Numbered from the stretch's first letter, positions 1 through 6,264 are shown. The stretch: DNA of 6,515 nucleotides from Bacillota bacterium (GCA_012727415.1 JAAYHI010000097.1:1-6515), one strand, 5' to 3'. Notes: a model not told the origin generated them from the sequence alone. A program made the numbers and translations.

Positions 1-227
1 CCAAATTAAAGCGTACTATTGATACAGCAAAAGAAAACTCCCTCAATACCGACCGCTTCCTTGCACTGGTTAAAAAGTACACAGAAATTACAGAATTGGA
101 TGCAGAGATTATACGAGAGTTCATTGACAAAATTATAGTATTTAAGGCTGAAAAGGTAGATGGCCACAGAACCCAGCGAATTCAAATTTTTTATAACTGC
201 ATTGGCGCTATCGATTTACCAAACTAA
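1..227 (+). CDS. Large serine recombinase, C-terminal fragment (DUF4368-type tail), cut by window start
   Basis: The open frame begins at base 3 and ends at TAA 225-227, leaving 74 residues. The tail reads DAEIIREFIDKIIVF, then GHRTQRIQIFYN and IGAIDLP. This is the ending I recognise from Tn4451/TnpX-like large serine recombinases of Firmicutes, which carry a C-terminal DUF4368 region. Such enzymes excise and integrate mobile elements by serine-mediated strand exchange. The catalytic N-terminal resolvase domain and the zinc-ribbon/recombinase domains would lie left of the window and are not visible, so it is unknown whether the gene is intact. The stretch is clearly more AT-rich than the genes to the right and runs on the opposite strand, which fits an acquired element. 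The family call rests on the tail only. Confidence 0.8.
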   Translation, partial: KLKRTIDTAKENSLNTDRFLALVKKYTEITELDAEIIREFIDKIIVFKAEKVDGHRTQRIQIFYNCIGAIDLPN

Positions 228-230
228 ACG

Positions 231-273
231 AAAAAACGGCATAGCCGAATATCAACAACTATGCCGAATTTTT
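231..273. terminator. Bidirectional intrinsic terminator between recombinase and MFS gene
   Basis: An 8-bp perfect stem, CGGCATAG (237-244) with CTATGCCG (259-266), is flanked by A6 on the left (231-236) and by TTTTT on the right (269-273). It therefore has a U-tract in both directions. It can end the rightward recombinase transcript and, about 60 bases past its stop codon, the leftward MFS transcript. The loop is 14 bases, which is long. Confidence 0.75.
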
Positions 274-296
274 CAGGAATTATAAATCCCTATCTG

Positions 297-318
297 ACCG
301 CTCCAGGGGCGGTATTTT
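297..318 (+). terminator. Weak second hairpin with T-tract downstream of the recombinase
   Basis: ACCGCT (297-302) pairs with GGCGGT (308-313), with one G-T pair at the loop side, and is followed by ATTTT. It has the form of a rightward intrinsic terminator backing up the one at 231-273. The stem is only six pairs and the T-tract is interrupted, so it could be incidental. In the leftward direction it has no U-tract. Confidence 0.4.
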
Positions 319-328
319 CTTAGGCATC

Positions 329-1594
329 TTACTTTCCGGCAGGTACGATCCTGGAATCCCCGTGCTTGACAAACAGCATTGTGCACAGGGAGAACAGGGA
401 AAAGACCACAGCGTATGGGAACAGAGTCCAATAGGAAACATGCTCCATAAGGAAGCCGGAGAAGATCGGCGTCAATGTCTGGGCAGCCATGGAAAAAGTA
501 TAGTACATACCAGTGTACTTACCGATGTCACTTCCCTTACTCATCTCCACCACCATGGGATAGGAGTTGACATTTATCGAGGCCCAGCCAATACCAGTGA
601 AGGCAAAGACCAGGTTGATCCATGGGGAGTATGTCTTGAACAGAAAACCGCAGAAATATGTGGTGGTAATGATCAGGATACCGGTTATTATCATCCGCTT
701 GCGCCCGAATCTCCTGGAAAGAATGCCCACAGGAATAAAGGCGAGGATGGCAGCGCCCATGGCTACCATCAGGGCATTGGCAAAGCTTCCGCCCTTGTAG
801 TCCCATATTGTCGTGGCGTATCTGGAAAATGCAGTTGTCACGGCGTTGTACGCCATAAACCACAGAAAGATTGAGGCAAGGATGAAGATGAAGCTGCGCC
901 GGACTTCCTTGGGCATACCCTGCTTGGGTGACTCGCTGTCCGGTTCATCTGTGTCAGGTTCTTCGCCCTCAAACTCTCTGACTTCTTGGGCCAGTTTCTT
1001 TTCTTTTATGGTGCTGACCAGCACTGCCACTGCGACCACCATAAAGCCTGCTACAGCCAGGTAGACATTAAGATAGCTGGGCCTGGAAGCAGCTTCCACC
1101 TTGGGGACCAGAAAACTGATGGCTGCCAGGGCAAAGATGCCGCCCACAGCCCCCATCAGGTTGATAACTGCATTGGCCTCACTGCGGAGAGGTTTCGGTG
1201 TTAGGTCAGGCATTAATGCAACTGCTGGCGAACGATATGTACTCATAGCCAACAAGACAATACCCAGAGAAATAAAGAAAAGCGGGAAGTTCGACATTTG
1301 ATCTGCCTGGGGCAGAATCAGCATAAAGATGACGGCAATAGCTGTACCCAGGATAATAAAGGGCGTGCGCTTGCCCAGCCTGGTATCGACCTTATCGGAC
1401 AGAGCGCCAAAAAACGGAAGCAGAAATAATGCCAGGATATTGTCCAGAGCCATAATGCCACCAGTGAGAGTGTCGCCTATCTTAAAGGTGTTCTTCAACA
1501 TCAGTGGTACGATGTTGTCATAGACCTGCCAGAAGGCGCTGATGGACATAAAGGCAAGGCCGATAAGAAAAGTCCTCTTATAGTTTAGCTTCAC
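329..1594 (-). CDS. MFS transporter, SLC45/sugar-transporter-like, 421 aa
   Basis: A 12-helix Major Facilitator Superfamily permease of the inner membrane. The loop after helix 2 has the MFS signature GALSDKVDTRLGKRTPF (about residues 63-79), repeated in weaker form as GILSRRFGRKR (290-300) in the second half. The segments RSPAVALMPDLTP (121-133) and GWASINVNSYPMVVE (336-350), then GKYTGMYYTFSMAAQ, are typical of the SLC45-like and plant sucrose-transporter-like MFS branch in Clostridia. By family analogy this suggests sugar/proton cotransport, but the substrate cannot be read from sequence. An acidic cytoplasmic linker (about 200-228, EFEGEEPDTDEPDSES) joins the two six-helix halves. The start is GTG at 1592-1594, because AAAGGGGGT lies 7 bases upstream; the overlapping ATG at 1594-1596 runs straight into TGA. 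It has its own promoter and shares a terminator with the recombinase, so it is probably monocistronic. The length is normal and there is no sign of damage. Confidence 0.88.
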   Translation of the reverse strand: MKLNYKRTFLIGLAFMSISAFWQVYDNIVPLMLKNTFKIGDTLTGGIMALDNILALFLLPFFGALSDKVDTRLGKRTPFIILGTAIAVIFMLILPQADQMSNFPLFFISLGIVLLAMSTYRSPAVALMPDLTPKPLRSEANAVINLMGAVGGIFALAAISFLVPKVEAASRPSYLNVYLAVAGFMVVAVAVLVSTIKEKKLAQEVREFEGEEPDTDEPDSESPKQGMPKEVRRSFIFILASIFLWFMAYNAVTTAFSRYATTIWDYKGGSFANALMVAMGAAILAFIPVGILSRRFGRKRMIITGILIITTTYFCGFLFKTYSPWINLVFAFTGIGWASINVNSYPMVVEMSKGSDIGKYTGMYYTFSMAAQTLTPIFSGFLMEHVSYWTLFPYAVVFSLFSLCTMLFVKHGDSRIVPAGK

Positions 1595-1600
1595 ATGTTT

Positions 1601-1609
1601 ACCCCCTTT
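1601..1609 (-). promoter_or_regulatory. Ribosome binding site of the MFS gene
   Basis: On the minus strand AAAGGGGGT ends with the G-run 7 bases before GTG (1594). This decides in favour of the GTG start over the out-of-frame ATG that overlaps it. Confidence 0.7.
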
Positions 1610-1622
1610 GCTGGTTTCATTA

Positions 1623-1631
1623 ATTATAGCA
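1623..1631 (-). promoter_or_regulatory. Extended -10 promoter for the MFS gene
   Basis: The minus strand reads TGCTATAAT, a perfect sigma-A -10 hexamer (1623-1628) with the extended TGn element. Transcription would start near 1616, giving a leader of about 20 bases that contains the GGGGG ribosome binding site. There is no good -35 at 17-base spacing (GGCTAA). The TTGACG just upstream is only 10 bases away and so cannot pair with this -10. An extended -10 can compensate for a poor -35. Confidence 0.65.
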
Positions 1632-1645
1632 TATTTCCCGTCAAT

Positions 1646-1677
1646 TTAGCCTTCTTTTTGACATCTGCCAAGGCTAA
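1646..1677. promoter_or_regulatory. Inverted repeat overlapping the -35 region of the MFS promoter, possible operator
   Basis: The 8-base arms TTAGCCTT (1646-1653) and AAGGCTAA (1670-1677) are perfect inverted copies separated by 16 bases, so their centres are 24 bases apart. The promoter-proximal arm falls where the -35 box of the MFS promoter should be. A dimeric repressor or activator bound here would control that promoter. No regulator gene is present in the window, so the partner is unknown. Confidence 0.45.
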
Positions 1678-1680
1678 TAC

Positions 1681-1701
1681 AAAAACCCCCTGCCGGGGGT
1701 T
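1681..1701 (-). terminator. Terminator of the gerABC operon, overlapping the gerC stop codon
   Basis: On the minus strand AACCCCC (1695-1701) pairs with GGGGGTT (1684-1690) around the loop GGCA, and the T-run continues to 1681. The stem contains two bases of the gerC TAA, so coding sequence and terminator are fused with no 3' untranslated gap. Confidence 0.85.
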
Positions 1702-2833
1702 AACTTTCAGGTTTTACCATGGTTCCAATCCGCCTCACCGTCACCTTAACTGAGACAGAAATGTCAGCGTCTTTGTACTCCTCAGCCCAGTCCTTCCCGT
1801 TGAACCACTCGGAATGCTGGACCCGCACATGCCTGCCGAGGCCAGCAAAATCTGCCTGGACTTTTTGGGACTTTTCAAACAGTTCCTGGATGTTGCCCTG
1901 GAAATCCTTCGCCAACAGTTTAGCTAATTTATCCGTCACCTTGGGGTCGAGGACGTTTGCATCCCAGTCAGCATCCAATCCGTCAACTATTAGTTCCATG
2001 CGAACATCTATGCTGGGCTTGTCTTTGATCTTCGTCTTGATTTTTACCTTAGATCTTTCGATTAACCCGGAAACATTGCGCTTGTGGCCAGAAATTTTCA
2101 CTTTCGTTATGAAACGCCGCCTTGGCGCATCGCCGGTAATAATATTGTAACTGATAACTTCTTCATCTGTCAGCGTCCCCGTCATTTTCCCCGCTGAATT
2201 AAAGAGCCCGGCTCCAGCCACCCGAAAACCTTCCTTCTCATCCTCATGGCCGGTGATATCAATAAGCGCCACAACGGGATCAATCCCCAGCGTATAGTGT
2301 TTTCGCCAATACTCCGATACAGTAGCCTGGTTTATCATCCCCGTAAAATGATTGCGCTCCAGCAAATCAACTAAATACACAGCTGCCCTGGGCTCCACTG
2401 GACTGCTTAATTGCAGCACATTTTGCGCGGTAGCTCCCTTTACTACTACAACCTTTGCGTTGGCATTTATGTCCCGCAGCTGGGACAGCTGACTCATTAC
2501 TTCGCTCAATCTGCCGCTGCGGGCAAATTCCTCGCAAAAAACGAGGACATTTGTCTGGCCAAGGACCAAAATATCTTCGCTTTGCCGCTGAACATTGTGC
2601 AAGGCCTGATCGATAGATTCCGCTTTGACGGTGACGGTTGCCATGGGTTCCTTTTTCTCTTCTGATAAGGTAGGGCTGGTCATTGTCACTACCATCAGGT
2701 CGGGGTTTTCAGGATCAACGTCAAAACCTATGGCAATGACCATAGCCAGATCTTCGATCAACAGGATATCCCAGCACCCCCCTGCAAAAAACAGTAAACC
2801 GCATAGAAATATAGTGAACAAGAACCTGATCAA
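1700..2833 (-). CDS. gerC: Spore germination lipoprotein GerC, Ger(x)C family, 377 aa
   Basis: This is the lipoprotein subunit of the germinant receptor, anchored to the outer face of the spore inner membrane and needed for nutrient response. It begins with a short basic/hydrophobic signal peptide ending in the lipobox FAGGC. Cys20 is the predicted lipidated residue and is followed by WD, as is usual in the family. The next segment ends in AMVIAIGFDVD, the conserved first strand of the Ger(x)C fold. Later family-like segments include GAGLFNSAGKMTG in mid-protein and the C-terminal HSEWFNGKDWAEEY followed by a beta-rich end (SVSVKVTVRRIG). The length is typical. The start is TTG at 2831-2833, chosen because AAAGGGAGGG lies 9 bases upstream and because this start gives an intact signal peptide. 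The start overlaps the gerB TGA by four bases, implying translational coupling. It is the last gene of the operon. Confidence 0.92.
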   Translation of the reverse strand: MIRFLFTIFLCGLLFFAGGCWDILLIEDLAMVIAIGFDVDPENPDLMVVTMTSPTLSEEKKEPMATVTVKAESIDQALHNVQRQSEDILVLGQTNVLVFCEEFARSGRLSEVMSQLSQLRDINANAKVVVVKGATAQNVLQLSSPVEPRAAVYLVDLLERNHFTGMINQATVSEYWRKHYTLGIDPVVALIDITGHEDEKEGFRVAGAGLFNSAGKMTGTLTDEEVISYNIITGDAPRRRFITKVKISGHKRNVSGLIERSKVKIKTKIKDKPSIDVRMELIVDGLDADWDANVLDPKVTDKLAKLLAKDFQGNIQELFEKSQKVQADFAGLGRHVRVQHSEWFNGKDWAEEYKDADISVSVKVTVRRIGTMVKPES

Positions 2834-3927
2834 GTTTTTTTTCCCTCCCTTTCGTCCAGGCCCCTTATTTTCGCCACAAGCAGCAGCAAAACTGCCATCC
2901 CCAGCAAGAATGGATAGCCAATCATCCCCACTATTTCGCTGAAAACAAATGTTTCAGCCAAATTTGAAGGTACATTGGTAAGCAAATAGACCAGGGGCAG
3001 AGATACCAGCACCCAAATATCATGGTACTTACGCTTTGATAAAGTTGCCAGCGTATAGGTGGCAGAAAAATAATGCACCGTCGCCACGGAAATAATTAGC
3101 CCAGCCCAGGCAAACAGCAACATATTATCCACTCGCTGCACAAAAGGCAGTGTACCTATGCGCATATAAGTCATCAACGGCCAAATCAGGTTCAGCGTAT
3201 ATTCCAGCCCCAGCACTCCATACACGAAGACAACACCGGCAGCATAAGCTGCTGTCACCAGCCCCAGGGCAATTGAATTCAGTTTCAGGGCCTTATTTTT
3301 GTTAATAAGAAAGGGGAAAAAAATCAACATCACTTCAAAACCCAAAAAGGAGAAAGAGGCATTCGGTACAGCCTGCAGTATCTTCAGGCCCTCACCGCCC
3401 ACCGGCCGCAAGTTTAAGGAGACAAATTCCCGCAGAGGAACCATAAACATAAAAACTATAGCTACAGCTAATATCGTTTTTATCTCCATAAGGCGTGCCA
3501 AAGTAATGGCACCCATCCTGCCTACATAACCAATAGCAATTAAAATTAGTATGAGAAGCACTGGGACCGGCACCCAGATAAACACCCAAGTTGAAAGCAT
3601 GCTCAACAATATTCGTAAGGCCAGGCTGCACACAACAAGCGCATAAAGTGAATAAAGTGCCGAAACCAGTATTCCCAACGGACGCCCTAAGATTAACATG
3701 CTCATCTCAGGCAGAGTCCTGGTGGGAAACTTTCTGCACAACAGCCATATTATTAAGGCAGCAGTCCAAGCCACAAAGCCGGCAAGGATGATGCTAATCC
3801 AGCCGTCCCTGCCGGCAATTTCACCCACTGCCCGGGGCAATGTCATCATCCCCGCGCCGAGAATTGCTGATACCATTACTGCAACCCATTGGAAATCGCT
3901 AAATCCGTATTTTTTACCTGCTGCCAT
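2830..3927 (-). CDS. gerB: Spore germination permease GerB, GerAB family (APC superfamily), 365 aa
   Basis: This is the polytopic inner-membrane subunit of the germinant receptor. In the GerAB family it forms the small-molecule (amino acid or similar) binding site with an amino-acid-permease fold. The protein shows about ten hydrophobic segments. The first contains the unwound-helix motif GAGMMTLPRAVG (about residues 24-35), corresponding to the ligand-site region of APC transporters. PNASFSFLGFEVMLIFFPF in the middle is the other characteristic family segment. The length is normal. ATG at 3925-3927 is the only ATG start among the genes here; it is preceded by GGAG (10 bases) and AAGGA (2 bases). 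Its start overlaps the 3' end of the gerA frame by 14 bases, and its stop overlaps the gerC start by 4, so all three genes are tightly coupled. The premature stop in gerA would reduce ribosome delivery to this start. The germinant cannot be predicted. Confidence 0.93.
   Translation of the reverse strand: MAAGKKYGFSDFQWVAVMVSAILGAGMMTLPRAVGEIAGRDGWISIILAGFVAWTAALIIWLLCRKFPTRTLPEMSMLILGRPLGILVSALYSLYALVVCSLALRILLSMLSTWVFIWVPVPVLLILILIAIGYVGRMGAITLARLMEIKTILAVAIVFMFMVPLREFVSLNLRPVGGEGLKILQAVPNASFSFLGFEVMLIFFPFLINKNKALKLNSIALGLVTAAYAAGVVFVYGVLGLEYTLNLIWPLMTYMRIGTLPFVQRVDNMLLFAWAGLIISVATVHYFSATYTLATLSKRKYHDIWVLVSLPLVYLLTNVPSNLAETFVFSEIVGMIGYPFLLGMAVLLLLVAKIRGLDEREGKKT
2843..2852 (-). promoter_or_regulatory. 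Ribosome binding site of gerC, inside the end of gerB, next to an A8 run
   Basis: The minus strand reads AAAGGGAGGG, then eight A (2835-2842), then C and the TTG start. This Shine-Dalgarno is embedded in the last codons of gerB and supports the unusual TTG start of gerC. Confidence 0.65.
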
Positions 3928-5482
3928 CTTCCTTACTCTCCACTCCCCGCTGCCTTACTATATTTTTCCTGGCAGTCAACAAGGGGCGATGCCGCATCCA
4001 GCGCCATGACTTGCGATATATAAAATCGCCCATATCCCGTGCCCGCCAGGGTGCCAAAGGTGCCAAATAGGGCGTGCCGAAGGACTGCAGATTGCACAAA
4101 TGTGTTAATATCACCATCCAGGCGAGGAGTATTCCCAAACCTCAGAGGAAGCCCGCAGCAACCAATATTGGAAACCTGAGATAGCGAAGGGCCAAAGAAG
4201 CCTCATAATTGGGGATTACTGACCCCGCCATAAAAGCAACGGCAACTACAATCAAGAGCACTGGGCTGACTAATTTGGCGCTGACCACAGCCTGGCCCAG
4301 GATGAGGGCACCGACAATACTCAGTGTGGGCCCTATCGGCCCGGGCAGGCGGATGCTTGCTTCCCGCGCCAGCTCAGCCATAAACTCCATGAGCAAAGCT
4401 TCTGTCAAGGGGGAAAAGGGCACACCTTCCCGGGTCCGGGCGATGAAAAAGATGATTTTGCTGGGGATCATCTCATAGTGATACAAAATAACTGCCGTAT
4501 ACATCGCAGTCAGCGTCGTGACAGCAAATACCCCCACTACCCGCAGTATCCGTGCAATTGTAGCAAACAAAGGATGAATATAATAGTCCTCAGGTGTCTG
4601 AATCCAATCCCCAGCCACAGAAGGCACCACCAGTGCGAAGGGGCTGCCGTCAGAAAGTATCACTGCTTTTCCTTGCAGCAAACTGCCAATAACCTTGTCG
4701 GGCCGCTCTGTGCTCATATGCAGCGGGAAGGGTGTAATGGTCCGTTCACTGATCAATTCAGCAATAACCCCGGTTTCAATGGTGCCATCTACATCAATAG
4801 CATCCAGTCTTTCCTTTACTTCCTGCACAAGATCCATGCTGGCTACATCCTCAAGGTAGAGCAACGACACATCTGTCAGGGATCTCCGGCCAATTTTCAT
4901 CCGAATGACTTTCAGTTTTGGGTCGGGGAGGCGCCGACGCACAAGCCCCTGATTAACCATAAGTACTTCGGTAAACCCCTCCCGTGGTCCCCGGATGAGA
5001 CGCTCCTGCAAGGTTTCTTCGACTCCCCGCCCCGGGGCTTTTTTTATGTCAATGATTGTTGCCCTGTCGTTGCCGTCTGTGAGTATGGCAATATTGCCCT
5101 TAAGTATTTCTCCGGTAAAATGACGCAATTGTGTTGAGAAAGAAATCTCACCGGCGGCAATCAACTGAGTGACATCTTCAATCTTTCTCTTATTTTCCGG
5201 CTCTGCCAATAAGGGAGAAATTATATCTCTTGTCATATTGTCTAATTCCAATAAGCCTTCTGTATACACAACAAGGGCCCTGCAGTTATTCATGCTGGGG
5301 ATTGTCAGTCTCTTGAATTTTACATCGTCACAATCTTTGTAGACTTGGCGCAGCATTTGTTCATTAATGCGGATGTTTTTTGTTAACATCTTGTCCGCCG
5401 GAGCATTAGGGCTGCCGGCTTCGCCTTTATTCTTTCCAAATCCTGCTTTGACTGCTCCCAGCAATTTATTAAATACACCCAG
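3914..5482 (-). pseudogene. gerA: Spore germination protein GerA, interrupted by an in-frame TGA at 4142-4144
   Basis: GerA is the receptor subunit with a large cytoplasmic N-terminal region followed by a membrane domain. Clear family marks (numbered from the TTG at 5497) are ERLIRGPREGFTE (165-177), PFPLHMSTERPDKV (256-269), DGSPFALVVP (283-292), REGVPFSPLTEALLMEF (356-372) and TLSIVGALILGQAVV (391-405). Membrane helices begin near residue 318. The frame meets TGA at 4142-4144, in the middle of the last helix (RFPILVAAGFL, stop, GLGILLAW). The same frame then continues for 75 codons with conserved family ending LQSFGTPYLAPLAP and stops at TAA 3914-3916, overlapping gerB. Full length would be about 522 residues, normal for the family; the truncated product is 446. 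The start is placed at CTG 5480-5482 because GGGGGTGA lies 5 bases upstream. TTG (5497) or GTG (5491) would sit inside that ribosome site. A real nonsense mutation, a sequencing error or readthrough all remain possible. Confidence 0.9.
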
Positions 5483-5487
5483 TATAA

Positions 5488-5495
5488 TCACCCCC
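5488..5495 (-). promoter_or_regulatory. Ribosome binding site of gerA that points to a CTG start
   Basis: GGGGGTGA on the minus strand is one base from the ideal GGAGGTGA. Five bases later comes CTG (5480-5482), in the GerA frame. The in-frame GTG (5489-5491) and TTG (5495-5497) overlap this site and have no Shine-Dalgarno of their own, so CTG is the best placed start even though it is rare. Confidence 0.55.
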
Positions 5496-5541
5496 AAAAA
5501 AATCTACTTGTACTTTGCCCAGTCCATCCAACTCCTAAACC

Positions 5542-5568
5542 AAAAAATAAAAGTTCCCTTACGGGAAC
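5542..5568 (-). terminator. Terminator of the 3D-domain gene, containing its stop codon
   Basis: On the minus strand GTTCCC (5563-5568) pairs with GGGAAC (5553-5558) around the loop GTAA, followed by TTTTATTTTTT. The TAA stop (5559-5561) lies in the loop. It isolates this gene from gerA, whose start is about 60 bases further on; the gerA promoter must lie in 5483-5541, where I see no clear sigma-A or sigma-G motif. Confidence 0.85.
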
Positions 5569-6065
5569 AATCTTGCCAGGGCTTCTCTGTCTCTCCAACG
5601 TTGCCTGCGGTCCCTGTCTATTAAAGCAGCTATTTCATTGATATCACCTGAAAGCCAAAAAAGCACTTCCAGATGCTGCCGCCCCCAACTCAAGGCATCA
5701 TTTAAATTGTCCATATATATATCCAGATGGGCGTTAGAAATCGCTCCGCCCCTATCCTCGACAATAAAAATCCCGCCGTTGGGCATCCCGGACAGTTCCG
5801 GAATAAAAACTCGGGTGCCAATGGGAATATCAGGTCCCGCCGCAACAGTCCGCCACTGCTGGGCCCTGGTTCCGCTGTAGGTAATGCCATACAGGGGATC
5901 CCAGGGATGCTTTTGCGTTGATTCATAACCGGCAGTATAGGCGGTTATCTCTAGAATTGTCCAGAGTTCTGCTAAACCTATCTCAGTCCCCTCCTCAAAT
6001 TCATTTGTACAGCTTACGATGGCCAAACCCCAAGAGTGCTGGGCTCCGGCCCCATGAAACAGCAA
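5559..6065 (-). CDS. 3D (Asp-Asp-Asp) domain protein, probable peptidoglycan-active enzyme; N-terminus probably frameshifted
   Basis: The core is a 3D domain (about residues 38-137), the double-psi beta-barrel related to the MltA lytic transglycosylase and found in YuiC/YocH-type cell-wall proteins. It runs from ITAYTAGYEST through DPLYGITYSGTR, GPDIPIGTRVFIPE, EDRGGAI and HLDIYMDN to the final strand HLEVLFW. The three named aspartates are visible as D79, D104 and D115, so the active-site set appears intact. By family analogy it cleaves or binds peptidoglycan outside the membrane. Yet this frame has no signal peptide. It opens just after a TAG (6072-6074) with TTG as the first start, and the first 22 or so residues do not look like a domain. 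A hydrophobic, signal-like reading (6001-6120) lies in another frame immediately upstream, so a one-base indel near 6004-6006 is likely. The C-terminal tail after the domain is charged (RDRRQRWRDRE). The gene is terminated separately from gerA. Confidence 0.75.
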   Translation of the reverse strand: MLFHGAGAQHSWGLAIVSCTNEFEEGTEIGLAELWTILEITAYTAGYESTQKHPWDPLYGITYSGTRAQQWRTVAAGPDIPIGTRVFIPELSGMPNGGIFIVEDRGGAISNAHLDIYMDNLNDALSWGRQHLEVLFWLSGDINEIAALIDRDRRQRWRDREALARLFP

Positions 6066-6120
6066 AGCCGCCTAAGGCCAGGACGCCAAAAGCGGCTTTT
6101 ACAACGGGGCATTTTGTCAC
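6001..6120 (-). other. Out-of-frame signal-peptide/anchor segment, likely original N-terminus of the 3D protein
   Basis: This frame starts at GTG (6118-6120) and ends at TGA (6001-6003), giving 39 residues with a basic start, the hydrophobic stretch AAFGVLALGGFAV and then SWGRSPALLGFGHRKLYK. It looks like a membrane anchor plus linker. Its end coincides with NEFEEG in the 3D frame. Removing one A from the AAA run (6004-6006, minus strand) would join the two readings into about 186 residues with the usual anchor-linker-3D layout. No Shine-Dalgarno precedes the GTG, so the true start is unsure. The alternative is that it is a chance reading. Confidence 0.45.
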
Positions 6121-6207
6121 AAGGAGGTGGTATAGTTAGGACACCAATAAGGTTGGGAGACCAAGGCCAAGCAATCTTTAAGTTAGAGAATCTCGAGTAG
6201 GGGACAG

Positions 6208-6234
6208 CTTAAGCCCCCGCAATGGGGGCTTAAG
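6208..6234. repeat. Strong 11-bp palindromic hairpin without T-tract
   Basis: CTTAAGCCCCC (6208-6218) and GGGGGCTTAAG (6224-6234) are perfect inverted copies around the loop GCAAT. Neither side carries a run of T, so it is not a standard terminator. It lies in the spacer between the tRNA terminator and the 3D gene (about 6121-6290), in which I see no coding sequence on either strand. Confidence 0.7.
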
Positions 6235-6264
6235 TCCTGGTAGGGACTATATTATCCCTGGACT
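6233..6264. repeat. Second hairpin abutting the first, bulged 10-bp stem
   Basis: AGTCC (6233-6237), a four-base bulge, and AGGGA (6242-6246) pair with TCCCT (6255-6259) and GGACT (6260-6264) around an AT-rich loop CTATATTA. It overlaps the last two bases of the preceding palindrome, so the two stems form a tandem structure or compete slightly. Confidence 0.5.

Noticed and set aside
362..874. 170 aa open frame on the + strand opposite the MFS gene
   Set aside because: Antisense shadow of a clear membrane transporter; it has no recognisable domain and a composition unlike a real protein.
1635..1645. TTGACG as the -35 box for the MFS promoter
   Set aside because: It is only 10 bases from TATAAT, too close for sigma-A, so the extended -10 element is the better explanation.
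4142..4144. TGA in gerA as selenocysteine or as tryptophan under a variant code
   Set aside because: There is no good SECIS-like hairpin immediately after the TGA, only a four-pair GAGG/CCTC with a long loop. A selenocysteine inside a GerA membrane helix has no precedent that I know of. TGG encodes Trp throughout, and gerB properly ends at TGA, so a variant code is unlikely.
4478..5137. Long (219 aa) open frame on the + strand opposite gerA
   Set aside because: It is antisense to the strongly recognisable GerA coding region, has a low-complexity composition rich in His, Cys and Pro, and shows no family motif or ribosome binding site.
5498..5541. Sigma-G or sigma-A promoter for the gerA operon
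   Set aside because: GGATG and CAAAGTA resemble sigma-G boxes but are only about 7 bases apart, and no other pair with 16-18 base spacing is convincing. A sporulation promoter is expected here from biology, not seen.
6121..6135. Perfect-looking Shine-Dalgarno AAGGAGGTGG on the + strand
   Set aside because: No ATG, GTG or TTG stands at a suitable distance with an open frame behind it; TATAG and other stops follow at once.
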